Shown in pieces: positions 1-12,764 of a stretch of 64,000 bases of DNA (positions are counted from its first letter, which is position 1; every line of letters starts with the position of its first letter). Under the pieces are notes generated by a model. It did not search any database. It saw only the letters and a list, made by a program, of their open reading frames with translations, and had not been told where the DNA came from. Position numbers and translations under genes: made by a program. Source of the DNA: Blastomyces gilchristii SLH14081 (Eukaryota; Ascomycota; Eurotiomycetes; Onygenales; Ajellomycetaceae); contig NW_003101676.1 of NCBI RefSeq assembly GCF_000003855.2, positions 2,292,875 through 2,356,874 on the forward strand. Direction: 5' to 3'.

Positions 1-97
1 ATTCAATTAATCAATCAATCAATCAATCAATCAGTTATTGACTTGTTAATATATAAATCAGAAATCACATTCACTGAATCTCTCTTATAAAAGAGAG

Positions 98-407
98 TGT
101 GGCGGGCTGCGCCTGATCAATCATATAGACTATTCTGTTACACTTCACAGATTTCAACCGCCTCATTCTTGAATGCATATGCTTCAATTCTCAGCCATTC
201 TTGATCACTGATTCTCAGCTGCTATGAACATGTATAGATTCTTCCGCCCTGAAGCCCCATCACATACATCATTACATACATGTATAAATATTCACTTTGA
301 TTGCTGATTCTCACACTGTGTCTTTCTTTTTCTTCTCTAACATTTTTCTCTTTATTATATAAGACCTATTAATATCATATCAATCTATTCAGTGTAGATC
401 TCTTACA
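98..407 (+). repeat. 5' LTR of gypsy copy 1
   Basis: A 310-bp terminal repeat that begins TGTGGCGGGCTGCGCC and ends TCTTACA, so it has the usual TG...CA ends. It pairs with the equally long LTR at 7166-7475. It keeps the GC-rich start that the 3' LTR has lost through transitions. Confidence 0.93.
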
Positions 408-3381
408 CTAGAAAAACATTCATCATCTTCTTATTAGAAATGATTATTCACATATTATCTTCTCATTAGAAACAATTATTCATTGAGAGATATCTGAATG
501 TGTAACAATGCATAAGAAAGAGAAACACAGTTAAGCAGATACTGAGTTCTTAGATAGAAGCTTGCTTGTCAGTCACTCTAGCCTTATAATAAGATCTTAC
601 AAAGAGAATGTCAGTAAAAGACCTGAGAGTTCTGACACTCAGATATATAAGATATTCATATAATTACACTTCTTCAAGATTTTACAGATATTATACACTC
701 AATGAACAACATGTCTAATGATAATATGAGAGAACTCTTGAACATGAGTATAGAAGTGATATCACAGTGACTTCAGACAATGTTGAAACTACAATAATAA
801 TAGATAGTTGATATACATGCTACTCAACAGCTTTAATATAAGAAAATTCAATAATTAACTTAACAAGAAACTCATGCAATTTCAACATCTACAGAATCAA
901 ATACAAAAGTGCTGAAAGAATACTTAGATACTTCTGCATATTTCAATACTTTCAATCTCACTCTCTACTCATCATGAAGAATGAAGATGCTTGTAAAACT
1001 GAGTATAAATGAAGATATCATCAGTTCACTAATCAATCAAGATTGATATATCAATGAATGATTGAAGAATCATATGAAACAGAAGTTTCATTCATGAATA
1101 AAAGTATATAAACCAGTATTATGAACATCTGACAATATCATCAAATATCTTGATATTCTGTTTCAAGACACTGCTATATAATAGAAAGTATTAGATTGAT
1201 TACAGAGCACTTGACAGAGAAACACTACATTTATCTCTGACATTAACATCAAGATCTTAGAAGCAGATGATCAATCTTGAAAGAATTAAATGAAGATTAG
1301 CATGCTTAAGAAGACATTAACTTTCAAACTCTTACAGACTCTTATAAGTGTAAATAAAGACTCAACTTATGAAGGCTTCTGCACACAGCTCTAAACATTG
1401 AACAATCATCTTATCAAGCTCAAGAGTATACAGAACAGTAACAGAAGATGTTACACTCACACATCTATACTGAGAAATAACTCAGTCACTCATATACCTG
1501 TACTGAGAAATAACAACAATAATGCAGATGCTATGAACTGAGTAGACTCAAATGTCTATACATAAGCAAGAGTCTTCACTGTCTGAACAGGCTTCTAAGT
1601 CTCTGCAATCACTTCTGAAGAAGTTGCTGATTGATGTTAACAAGAAGTGTGCATTAACTGTAACTGATTGAGATACATTGCTTTCAACTGTCAATCAGTC
1701 TACATACCTCTTTGTTCAAAGAATGAATCAGCGCCTGTCCACATCAACCACATTACATTAGAGAAGAATTCAGAAGATAACTATGAGAATGTCTTAATGA
1801 AACAGGGAAAAGATTAGCTTCTGTTCAAATTCACAAGCAGAAGCTTGAAGAGGTCAGAGAACAACAATTTGAAGAGAAAATAACAATAAATGCAATTCTT
1901 GTATCTACTATGATAGATAATATATATAATATGAAAGCTATGATAGACAGCAGTCTATGTCATTACACAATGATTAAATCTTCAATCATAAGATGTTATA
2001 ATCTTCAGTGTATCCTCTTATCAAGACCTCAACTCCTCACAGGATTTGATGATTTAAAAGATATTCACACTCATTACATAGTGAAACTAAACATAGATGT
2101 TAAAGAACATTAACATGAAGATGCCTATGTATACAAAGTTGAGAATCTTGACTATGATCTCATGCTAGAACTTGTCTGACTATCTGAACAAGGCATCTTA
2201 TTGAATGCTTAAAACAGAAGCTTAATATTCTCTAACAATGATAGAATTCATGAAGATGATATTCACAAGACTATGAATCTTACACAGATCTCTGCCAACA
2301 CTTATGAAATGCTCTGAAAAAGAAGTTATCATTAAAATCACTGATAGAGTTGCTGATAAAGTCACTGACAGCAGAATCATGTATTAATCTATTTCATCAG
2401 TCTGGCCAATATCAAGAAAGCTCTAGAAAAGTTATCTCATACTATAATAATAGATTCTCACACAAAACTCTCTCAATAATATCATAAATACCTAGATATC
2501 TTCTGATAAGACAATATTATGAATATACCTTCTTTACAAGACTCAGAAGTGAATCACAGTATCAAGTTAGAAAAGAAAAATGATAAGAACTCTGAGGCAC
2601 TGTGAGACCTTCTTTATAATATGTCTCAAGATAAACTTCTTCTTCTTCAGAAGACACTCAATAATCTGTTGAATAAAGAATTCATATATATTAGCAACTC
2701 TTTCACTGCAGCTTCTATTCTCTTTGCAAAGAAGTCAGATGAAGAACTTCAATTCTGTGTGAACTATCAAGATCTGAACAGATTGACAAAGAAAGATTTT
2801 TATTTCTTATCTCTCATCAATGAAACCCTAGCACATATCAGATGAGCTCAATGATTTATAAAGTTGAATATCATCACTGCATTTCATAAGGCTTATATCA
2901 TTAAAGAAGATGAATGACTTACAGCATTTTAAACACATTATATTCTCTTTGAATGAGTAGTCACACTCTTTGAACTGACTAACACTTTCAGTACATTTTA
3001 GAAGTATATTAACTGAGCACTTCAAGATTTTCTTGATAAGTTTATATCTGTATATCTAGATGACATTCTCATCTTCACTGATGAATTCAGAAAAGAATAT
3101 CAAGAACATGTGCAGAAGGTATTACAATAATTATAAGAGACAGAACTATCAATAGATATTAACAAGTGTGATTTCAAAGTCAAGACTCAAGAGTACAAAA
3201 TACCTAGGCTTTATCATAGAAGCTGGCAAGGGAATTCAAATGAATTCTGAGAAGGTCTCTGCTATTCTCAAGTGAGAGACTTCATATACTGTGAAAGATG
3301 TACAAAGCTTCATTAAATTTGCTAACTTCTATCAGTGATTTATACAAAACTTCTCAGATATCATAAGATTACTTACAGAAC

Positions 3382-3892
3382 TAGACTGGCCGCCAGGGCC
3401 ATGAATTTCACGTTTGGTCTTATTTGATCTGATCTCATACATTTCTTGATGTGAATCCTGCTGAGACTAGTCATTAAAATAACATGCAAAGTGACTATAT
3501 ATGAGATCTTAAAATGAAACCATGACTTGAAAGAAATGAGAAAGTGATCTCATTTGATCTCATTTAGTCTCATTCTTAGCATAAAGTTACTATTTTTAGA
3601 CATTTTAAGGTTTTTTTTAGACTATTTTTAATTTTTTAAAAAGTAACACTTTTTGATAATGCTCAAATGAGATTTAAAGTCATTTAATTTAAAGCAATAA
3701 AAATAATTTAAATTGAGAAGTGAAAATCATAGTCTCATTTGAAAAATGTGATAAGAGTAGACAGTAAGTCTCACTGAGACAGTATGAAACTACTATCTAA
3801 TATTAAAACTGTGTAATGAGATCAGTTGAATTGGTAATGAGACTATTAAAAAATCTAGTCCTGGTCTCAGACACGGTCACACAGTCAGTCTA
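3382..3892 (+). mobile_element. hAT-like MITE, copy 1
   Basis: A 511-bp non-coding insertion within the pol region, between the RT and RNase H remnants. It begins TAGACTGGCCGC and ends CAGTCTA, and is flanked by the perfect 8-bp duplication TACAGAAC (3374-3381 and 3893-3900). Eight-base duplications and TA-initiated short inverted repeats fit non-autonomous hAT transposons; the superfamily assignment is inferred from these ends alone. Confidence 0.9.
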
Positions 3893-4191
3893 TACAGAAC
3901 TCACTAAGAAAGACTTAGTATTTCAATGATCAGCAGATGCTGAAGCTGCATTTACACAGATAAAGAAGATGTTTATTAATACTTCTCTGCTAATAATATT
4001 TGATTCTGATTATGAGACAGTTATTAAAGCTGATTTCTCTGACTATGTCACAGAAGAAGCTATATTGTAATATAATGTTAAAGATATCTTACAATTATGT
4101 GTCTTCGTGTCTAAGAAACTGAGTCCTGCTGAATGTAACTATGAGATCTATGATAAGAAACTTCTTACAATTGTACACTGTCTAGAAGAAT

Positions 4192-4697
4192 TAGACTGAC
4201 CGTATGACTGTGTCTGAGACCAGAACTAGATTTTTTAATAGTCTTATTATCAATTCAACTGATTCCATTACACAGTTTTAACATTAGATAGTAGTCTCAT
4301 ACAGTTTCAGTGAGACTTACTGTCTACTCTTATCACATTTTTCAAATGAAATCATGATTTTCACTTCTCAATTTAAATTATTTTTATTGCTTTAAATGAC
4401 TTTAAATCTCATTTGAGCATTACTAAAAAGCTTTACTTTTTAAAAAATTAAAAATAGTCTAAAAAAAACCTTAAAATATCTAAAAATAGTAACTTTATGT
4501 CAAGAATGAGACTAAATGAGATCAAATGAGATCACTTTCTTATTTTTTTCAAGTCATGGTTTCATTTTAAGATCTGATATATAGTCACTTTGCATGTTTT
4601 TTTAATGACTAGTCCCAGCGGGATTCATGCCAAGAAATGTATGAGATCAGATCAAATGAGATCAAACATGAAATTCATGGTCCCGGCGGTCAGTCTA
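4192..4697 (-). mobile_element. hAT-like MITE, copy 2
   Basis: A 506-bp copy in the opposite orientation to copy 1, with a perfect inverted repeat TAGACTGACCG at both ends. It is flanked by the 8-bp duplication AGAAGAAT at 4184-4191 and 4698-4705. Gypsy copy 2 has the uninterrupted site at about 10876-10890, which proves insertion into the retroelement. Confidence 0.92.
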
Positions 4698-4873
4698 AGA
4701 AGAATAAGACTCTGAACTTCAAAGTATCTCTGAATTTGAGATAATCACAGATTATAAAAACCTCAAGTACTTCACAATCACTTATAAACTCACTGAATAA
4801 CAGATGTAATAATCTGAGTTTCTAAGTCACTTTCATTTTACAATACACTATCACTCTGACAGTCAGAACTTGA

Positions 4874-4973
4874 NNNNNNNNNNNNNNNNNNNNNNNNNNN
4901 NNNNNNNNNNNNNNNNNNNNNNNNNNNNNNNNNNNNNNNNNNNNNNNNNNNNNNNNNNNNNNNNNNNNNNNNN
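4874..4973. other. Assembly gap (100 N)
   Basis: Exactly 100 ambiguous bases, the conventional placeholder for a gap of unknown size. It falls inside gypsy copy 1 between the RNase H and integrase remnants. Alignment by eye with gypsy copy 2 near 11045-11062 suggests that only a few bases are truly missing. Confidence 0.98.
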
Positions 4974-6417
4974 ACGATGCTCTCTTGTGATGAGAACAAG
5001 ATATACTATCTGATGTGATAGATATATGCTAAATGAACTGAGAGCACTGACTCTTAGATTCAAAGATATTGATTAATTAAGATAGAATAACTCATGACAT
5101 TATGCATACTTCTCTGATTAGAACACTCTCTCTTCAAACTGACACTGATATCAATATCTTCACTTTCTCTACACTGAATAAACTGTGATATACAGCAGCT
5201 CAGGCTGATGAACTTCTTCAGACTCTTACTAAAGCAGTATATCAAGAAGCACTCTGATTTCTCTCAGAACTATGTATAAGAACTGATATCTCAGAATATT
5301 CATTCAATGATAGTAACATTCTACAATTTTATAAATAATACTAAGTCTCTCACTTCAAATCCTTACATATCTGAATAATGCAAGAGATGCATGATTTGTG
5401 TATAACTGATTATTCAGATTATGAACAACTGTATAGAATAAGCTCTTAAGAGTTCTACTGATCTGAGATATTAAACAGCATCAGATACTTTGTCTGAAAC
5501 TGTAATCACTGTTCTTTCATTATCTCATGAAAGAACTGTAGAAAAAATCTATTAAAATCACTTAATGTCTCTGATAGAATCCGATGAGATATGACAATTG
5601 ACTTCACTGTTAATCTCTCTAAGAGTAAGAATTATAGAAATATTCTGATCATCATGAATTGATTGAGCAAAGATATAATATTGAAACCTTGTAATAAGAT
5701 GAATGCTGAACAAGTCACTGAAGCTTTTCTACAGAGTCTATAATATCAGATGCATGAATTACTGAGATCTATAGTATTGAATTAAGACTGTTAATTCATG
5801 AGCACTCTCTGAACAAGAATCTGTCAAGTTCTTAAGATTACATATCATCTGTTAACTGTCTATTACTCTGAGACTGATGATACATCAGAATGAACAATTC
5901 AGACTGTAAAGAATTATCTCTAAAAGTTCTGTAATTACTTATAAGATAATTGACATGACCTGCTTCTACACACAGAGATTACTATCAATAAATAAGATAC
6001 TGTTTTAACAGGTGTAAGCTCATTCTTTCTTATACACAGTTATCACATAAAGATGTTGAATCTTCTAAAGATTACACAGTTCATATCAAATCTCTGCAGT
6101 CTGATTCAGATCACTGATAATATAGTAATAAAGCTCTGAGATGCTTATAACTAAGCAGAGGTCTTCATGACAACTATGAAATAAGATTAAGAGAATCAAA
6201 TTAATGTTCACTGAGACTCTGCTGAATAATATAAGATAGAAGACTTGATATGATTGAATCTTAAGAATATATGAATCACATATTCATCTTATACACTGAA
6301 TTACTGCTATATTAAGTATAAAGTAATAGAAGTTCTAGATAGTCATAACTACTGTTTTAACATATTACTAGAAATTCATAATATCTTCTATACAAGCTTA
6401 CTTCACTATATCATCAC

Positions 6418-6922
6418 TAGACTGACCGTGTGATCATGTCTGAAACCAGGACCAGATTTTTTAATAGTCTCATTACCAATTTGACTGATCTCATTACACA
6501 GTTTTAACATTAGATAGTAGTTTCATACTGTCTCAGTAAGACTTACTGTTTACTCTTGTCACATTTTTCAAATGAGACCATGATTTTCACTTCTCAATTT
6601 AAATTATTTTTATTGCTTTAAATGACTTTAAATCTCATTTAAGTGTTACCAAAAAGTGTTACTTTTTAAAAAATTAAAAATAGTCTAAAAAAACCTTAAA
6701 ATATCTAAAAATAGTAACTTTATGCTAAGAATGAGACTAAATGAGATTAAATAAGATCACTTTCTCATTTTTTTCAAGTCATGATTTCATTTTAAGATCT
6801 GATATATAGTTACTTTACATGTTTTTTTGATAGCTAGTCCCAGTGGGATTCACGCCAAGAAATGTATAAGATCAGACTAAATGAAATCAAATGTGAAATT
6901 CGTGGTCTCAGCAGTCAGTCTA
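6418..6922 (-). mobile_element. hAT-like MITE, copy 3
   Basis: A 505-bp copy inserted between the integrase and chromodomain remnants of gypsy copy 1, oriented like copy 2. The flanking 8-bp duplication reads ATCATCAC on the left (6410-6417) and ATTATCAC on the right (6923-6930), differing by one C-to-T change. This is the most transition-mutated of the four copies. Confidence 0.88.
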
Positions 6923-7165
6923 ATTATCACTGACTTATTCTCTTCTCAACTGACTTCTGACTGACAGCTGGTAAATATTATAGAGGAAGATAATAAGCTT
7001 GAGTGAGAGATTGAGAATATTCTTAATAAGAGATCTCACAGCTGCAGCTGATAATATCTTATAAAATAAGTTAACTATAATTAACTGATCTGAACTTCAA
7101 GTTCTGTATTATCTGAAACAGCAGTTCTTGACTGATGAGAACTGCTTCTGAAAGAAGAGAGTTAA

Positions 7166-7475
7166 TATGATAAGCTGCATCTGATTAATTATATAGACTA
7201 TTTCATTACACTTCACAGATTTCAACTGTCTCATTCTCAAATATATACACTCTGATTCTCAGCTATTCTCAATTATCAATTCTCAGCTGTTATAAATATG
7301 TATAGATTCTTTCACTCTGAAGCCTTATTATATACATTACTACATACACATATAAATATTCACTTCAATTACTGATTCTTATACTTTCTCTTTCTTTTTC
7401 TTCTTTAACATTTTTCTTTTTATTATATAAGATCTATCAATATCATATCAATCTATTCAACGTAGGCCTCTTACA
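7166..7475 (+). repeat. 3' LTR of gypsy copy 1
   Basis: A 310-bp terminal repeat matching 98-407 in length. Its first bases read TATGATAAGCTGCATC where the 5' LTR has TGTGGCGGGCTGCGCC, so almost every difference is a G-to-A or C-to-T transition. Confidence 0.93.
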
Positions 7476-7480
7476 GAGAG

Positions 7481-7754
7481 TATTATTTAATATTAAGAGA
7501 TAGAGCTTGACTGAATTATAATTATATTTATTTATAAAATGAGAGAAGTTAAGTGAATTTTCTTTACACTTATTTCTCTACATTATATTATGCATGATTA
7601 TCTACTGAATCTGTTAATTTTACAAGAGAATTCTGATAATTACACTATTATTACACTGTTAGCAGTTTGAAAGACAGTATTGTATAATATTCTGATACAG
7701 AATAGTAATGAAAATAATAATTATTTAATATATAAGTCTCAAGTAATAAGATAT
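7481..7754. other. AT-rich spacer between the two gypsy elements
   Basis: About 270 bp of very AT-rich sequence between the target duplications of the two retroelements. No coding potential or further repeat was recognised. Confidence 0.7.
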
Positions 7755-7759
7755 TTACA

Positions 7760-8124
7760 TGTGGCGGGCTGCGCCCGATCAATCATATAGACTATTCCGT
7801 TACACTTCACAGATTTCAACCGCTCCATTCTCGAACACGTATGCTCTGATTCTCAGCCATTCTCAATCACCGATCCTCGGCCGCCATGAACACGTATGCT
7901 CCGATTCTCGGCCATTCTCGATCGCCGATCCTCGGTCATCATGAATGTGTATAGATTCTTCCACCCTGAAGCTTCACTGTGTACACCATCACATACATGT
8001 ATAAATATTCACTTCAATTGCTGATTCTCATACTTTCTCTTTCTTTTTCTTGTCTAATATTTTTCTCTTTGTTATATAAGATCTATTAATATAATACTGA
8101 TCTATTCAGTGTAGGCCTCTTATA
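7760..8124 (+). repeat. 5' LTR of gypsy copy 2, with internal 55-bp duplication
   Basis: A 365-bp LTR starting TGTGGCGGGCTGCGCC. It is 55 bp longer than the LTRs of copy 1 because a 55-bp unit is present twice in tandem (7841-7895 and 7896-7950). This stretch keeps many CpG dinucleotides that are absent from the matching 3' LTR, so it is the least mutated part of the AT-rich block. Confidence 0.93.
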
Positions 8125-8566
8125 CTAGAAAAATATTCATTGTCTTCTTATTAGAAATAATTATTCACACATTATCTTCTTATTAGAAATGATTATTCAC
8201 TGAGATATCTGAACATGTAACAATGTGTAAGAAATAGAGAAACAGTTAAATAGTTAGATCAACACTGAGTTCTTAAATAGAAGCTTGCTTATCAGTTATT
8301 CTGACTCTGTAACAAGATCTTACAAAGAGAGTAAAATCTTATAAGAGAATATCAGTGAAAGATCTGAGAGTTCTGACACTTCAGATGTATGAGAATATAA
8401 TTACACTTCTTCAGATTTCACAGATATTACACATCTGATAAACAATATAATCATGTCTAATGATAATATAAGAGAATCTTCAAGTGTAAGTATAGAAGTA
8501 ATATCACAGTGACTCTCAGCAATGTTGAAATTATAACAGCAATAGATAGCAGACATGTATGTGACT

Positions 8567-9072
8567 TAGACTGGCCGCTGAGACCATGAATTTCACATTT
8601 GATCCCATTTGGTCTGGTCTTATACATTTCTTGGCGTGAATCCCGCTGGGACTGACTATTAAAAAAACATGTAAAGTGACTATATATCAGATCTTAAAAT
8701 GAAACCATGACTTGAAAAAAATGAGAAAGTGGTTTCATTTGGTCCCATTTAGTTCCATTCTTGGCATAAAGTTACTATTTTTAGACATTTTAAGGTTTTT
8801 TTTAGACTATTTTTAATTTTTTAAAAAGTAATGCTTTTTGGTAACACTCAAATGAGATTTAAAGTCATTTAAAGTAATAAAAATAATTTAAATTGAGAAG
8901 TGGAAATCATGGTCTCATTTGGAAAATGTGACAAGAGTAGACAGTAAGTCCCACTGGGACAGTATGAGACTACTATTGAATGTTAAAACCATGTAATGGG
9001 ATCGGTCGAATTGGTAATGAGACTATCAAAAAATCTGGTCCTGGTCCCAGACACGGTCACACGGTCAGTCTA
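8567..9072 (+). mobile_element. hAT-like MITE, copy 4
   Basis: A 506-bp copy inserted in the 5' part of gypsy copy 2 and oriented like copy 1. It is flanked by a perfect 8-bp duplication ATGTGACT (8559-8566 and 9073-9080). It retains the most G and C of the four copies and so is probably the best template for a family consensus. Gypsy copy 1 is uninterrupted at the matching place (about 815-830). Confidence 0.92.
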
Positions 9073-10129
9073 ATGTGACTTAACAACTTCAATATGAAGA
9101 GATTCAATGATTAACTCATGCAATTTCAACATCTACAGAATTAAATATAAAAGCACTGAAAGAATATTTAGATACTTCTATATATTTTAATACTTCTAAT
9201 CTCACTCTCTACTCATTATAAAGAATGAAAATGCTTATAAAACTGAGTATAGATGAAGATGTCATCAGTTTATTAATCAATCAAGATTAATATATTAATG
9301 AATAATTGAAGAATTGTATGAAACAGAAGTTTCATTCATGAATGAAAGCATGTGAATCAGTGTTATGAATATCTGATAATATTATTAAATATCTTGATAT
9401 TCTGTTCTGAGACACTGCTATGTAACAGAAAGTATTAGATTGATTACAGAGTATCTGATAGAGAAACATTTCTCTTACAACATTTATCTCTGACTTCAAT
9501 ATCAAGATCTTAGAAGCAGATAATCAATCTTGAGAGAATTGAATGAAGATTAGCATGCTCAAGAAGACATTAACTTTCAAACTCTTACAGACTCTTATAA
9601 GTGTAAATAAAGACTTAACTTATGAAGGCTTCTGCACACAGCTCTGAACATTGAATAACTGTCTTATCAAGCTCAAGAGTATATAGAACAGTGATAGAAG
9701 ATATTACATCTCAGTCACTTATACATCTGTACTGAAGAATAACAATAATGCAGATATTATAAATTGAATAGACTTAAATATCTATATATAAGCAAGGGTC
9801 TTCATTATCTGAACAGGCTTCTGAGTTTCTGAGATCACTTCTGAAGAAGTCACTGATCAATATCAATAAGAAGTATGTATCAACTGTAATTAATCAGAGT
9901 ATATTACTTTTAACTGCTGATTAATCTATATGTTTTCTTACTTAAGAAATGAATCAGTGTCTGTCTGCATCAATCACATTGCAGTGAAGAAAGATTTGAA
10001 AGATAACTACAAGAATATTCTAATGAAACAGAGAAAAGATTAGCTTCTATTCAAATTTACAAACAGAAGCTTGAAGAGATCAGATGATAATAATTTGAAG
10101 AGAAAATAACAATAAATGTAATTCTTGTA

Positions 10130-12740
10130 TCTACTGTGATTGATAACATGTATAATATGAAAGCTATGATAGATAGTAGTCTATGTTACTATACAATGAT
10201 AAAATCTTCAGTTGTAAGACATTATAATCTTCAGTATATTCTCTTATTAAAACTCTGACTTCTCACAGAATTTGATGATTCAAAAGATGTTTGTACTTAT
10301 TACATAGTAAAACTAAACATAGATGTGAGAGAACATCAATGTGAAGATGTCTATGTATATAAAGTTGATAATCTTGATTATAATCTTATATTAGAACTTG
10401 TCTGACTATCTGAACAAGGCATCTTATTAAATGCTTAAAACAGAAGCTTGATATTTTCTAACAATAATAAGATTCACAAAGATGATATTTATAAGACTAT
10501 GAATCTTACACAGATCTCTGTCAACACTTATAAAATACTCTGAAAAAGAAGTTATTATCAAAACCATTAACAAGATCACTGATAGTAGAATCATGTATCA
10601 ATCTATTCTGCCAGTCTGATTAATATTAAAAAGGCTCTAGAAAAGTTATTCTGTGTTATAACAATAGATTCTTATACAAAACTCTCTTAATAATATTATG
10701 AATATCTAGATGTCTTCTGATAAGATAATAATGTTACAAATCTACCTCTCTTACGAGGTTCAGAAGTGAATCACAGTATTAAGTTAAAAAAGATAAATGA
10801 TAAGAACTCTGAATTATCATGAGACTCTCTTTATAATATATTCTGAGATGAACTTCTCGCGATTGTACACTGTTTAGAAGAATGAGACTCTGAACTCTGA
10901 AGCATCTCTGAATTTGAGATAATCACAGATTATAAGAATCTCAAGCACTTCACAACTATCTGTAAACTTATTAAACAACAGATATTATAATCTGAGTTCT
11001 TAAGCTGCTTTCATTTTATAATACACTACTGTTCTGACAGTCAGAACTCGATGACAGATGCTCTCTTATAACAAGAGCAAGATATGTCATCTGATATAAT
11101 AGATACTTACTGAATGAATCAAGAGCATCAGCTCTTGAATTTGAAGATATTAGTTGATCAAGATGAAACAGCTTATAGCACTATACACACTTCTCTGATT
11201 AGAACACTTTCTCTTCAAACTGTCACTGACACTGACACTGATACTAATACTGATATCTTGACTTCTTCTGAATCTACACTGAATGAATTATAGTATGCAA
11301 CAGCTCAAACTGATGAACTTCTTCAAGCACTTATTAAAGTAGTATATCAAGAAGTACTCTGATTCCTCTCAGAACTACATATAAGAATTAACATCTCAGA
11401 ATACTTAATCAATGATAATAACACTCTGCAGTTCTGTGAATAATGTTGAGTTCTCTACTTCAAACTCTTATACACTCAGATAATGCAAGAGATGCATAAT
11501 TTGTATATAACTAATCACTTAGATTATAAACAATTATATTAAATAATCTCTTGAGAGTTCTACTGATCTGAGATATTAAACAGTATCAAATATTTCATTT
11601 GAAACTGTAACTGTTATTCTTCTATTATCTTATGAAAGAACTGTAAAAAAGATCTACTGAAATCACTCAATATCTCTGATAGAATCTGATAAGATGTAAT
11701 AATTAACTTCACTGTTAATCTCTCTAAGAGTAAGAGTTATAGAAACATTCTAATCATTATAAATTAATTAAGTAAGAGTATAATATTAGAATCTTGTAAT
11801 AAGATGAATACTGAATAAGTTATCAAAGCTTTTCTACAGAGTCTGTTCTATTGAATGCATGAATTACTGAGATTCATAGTATCAGATTAGAACTGTCAAT
11901 TTATAAGTACTTTCTGAATAAGAATCTGTCAAGTTCTCAAGATTATATACTGTCTGTTAACTGTCTATCACTCTGAGACTGATGATATATCAGAACAGAT
12001 AACTCAGACTATAAAGAATTATCTCTGTAAGTTCTGTAACTACTTATAAGATGATTGACATGATCTGCTTCTATATACAGAGATTACTATCAATGAATAA
12101 GATATCATTTCAACAGATGTAAGTTCATTCTTTCTTATATATAATTATCACATGAAAGTGTTGAATCTTCTAAAGATTATACAGTTTATATTAAACTTCT
12201 GCAGTCTGATTCAGATCACTGATAATATAATAATAAAGCTCTGAGATATCTGTGACTAAGCAGAGATCTTCATGATAACTGTGAAACAAGATCAAGAGAA
12301 TTAAATTAATATTTATCAAGACTCTGCTGAATAATATAAGATAGAAGACTTAATGTAATTGAATCTTAAGAATATACAGATTATATATTCATCTTATACA
12401 CTGAATTATCATCATATTAAGTATAAAGTGATAGAAGTTCTAGATAGTTATAACTATCATCTTAATATATTATCAGAGATTCATAAATCATAATGTCTTT
12501 TATACAAGCTTGCTTTGTCACACTGTCACTGACTCATTTTCTTCTCAACTGACTTTCAACTGACAGCTGTCAGGCATCATAGAAGAAGATAATAAGCTTA
12601 AGTAAGAGATTGAGAATATTCTCAATGAGAGATCTCACAGCTATAACTGATAATATTTTGTGAAATGAGTCAGCTATAATTAATCAATCTGAACTCTGAG
12701 TTCTGTATTATCTGAAACAGTAACTCTTAACTGATGAGAA
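10130..12740 (+). pseudogene. Degenerate pol remnant of gypsy copy 2, lacking RT and RNase H
   Basis: Broken pol remnants collinear with copy 1. A protease-like block comes first, then the sequence jumps at about 10855 to the region just downstream of RNase H. Integrase core remnants and a chromodomain-like tail follow. No YLDD motif is present, because the deletion removed it. All frames are interrupted by stops. Confidence 0.8.
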
Positions 12741-12764
12741 CTGCTTCTGAAAGAGAGAAACTAA

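Larger units (their letters stand above)
1910..7135 (+). pseudogene. Degenerate pol remnant of gypsy copy 1
   Basis: Broken pol gene recognised from conserved blocks in shifting frames. The protease core with an IDSS remnant of the DTG/DSG motif is near 1910-2210. Reverse transcriptase starts at about 2630 and holds the catalytic YLDD at 3053-3064. RNase H, with an [12 protein letters not shown] block, is near 4000-4185. Integrase core lies near 5380-5930, with a SETDDTSE stretch matching the usual HPQTDGQSE motif. A chromodomain-like segment follows at about 6985-7135, with a YLIK block matching the usual YLVKW. Three MITEs and a 100-N gap interrupt it. This is a dead copy; no intact reading frame longer than 75 codons remains. 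Confidence 0.85.
98..7475 (+). mobile_element. Ty3/gypsy chromovirus, copy 1 (RIP-degraded, with three nested MITEs)
   Basis: A full-length LTR retrotransposon whose borders are fixed by two 310-bp LTRs (98-407 and 7166-7475) and a perfect 5-bp target duplication GAGAG at 93-97 and 7476-7480. The domain order protease, reverse transcriptase, RNase H, integrase, chromodomain can be read through many stop codons, which is the Ty3/gypsy order. The body is riddled with C-to-T and G-to-A changes relative to copy 2, so it cannot encode a working protein. Three copies of a ~506-bp DNA transposon and a 100-N gap interrupt it; without these it is about 5.7 kb. A purine-rich tract (7151-7160) lies just before the 3' LTR. 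Confidence 0.95.

Noticed and set aside
8..33. (ATCA)n run at the window start as a CRISPR-like or satellite array
   Set aside because: It is a short simple repeat without spacers.
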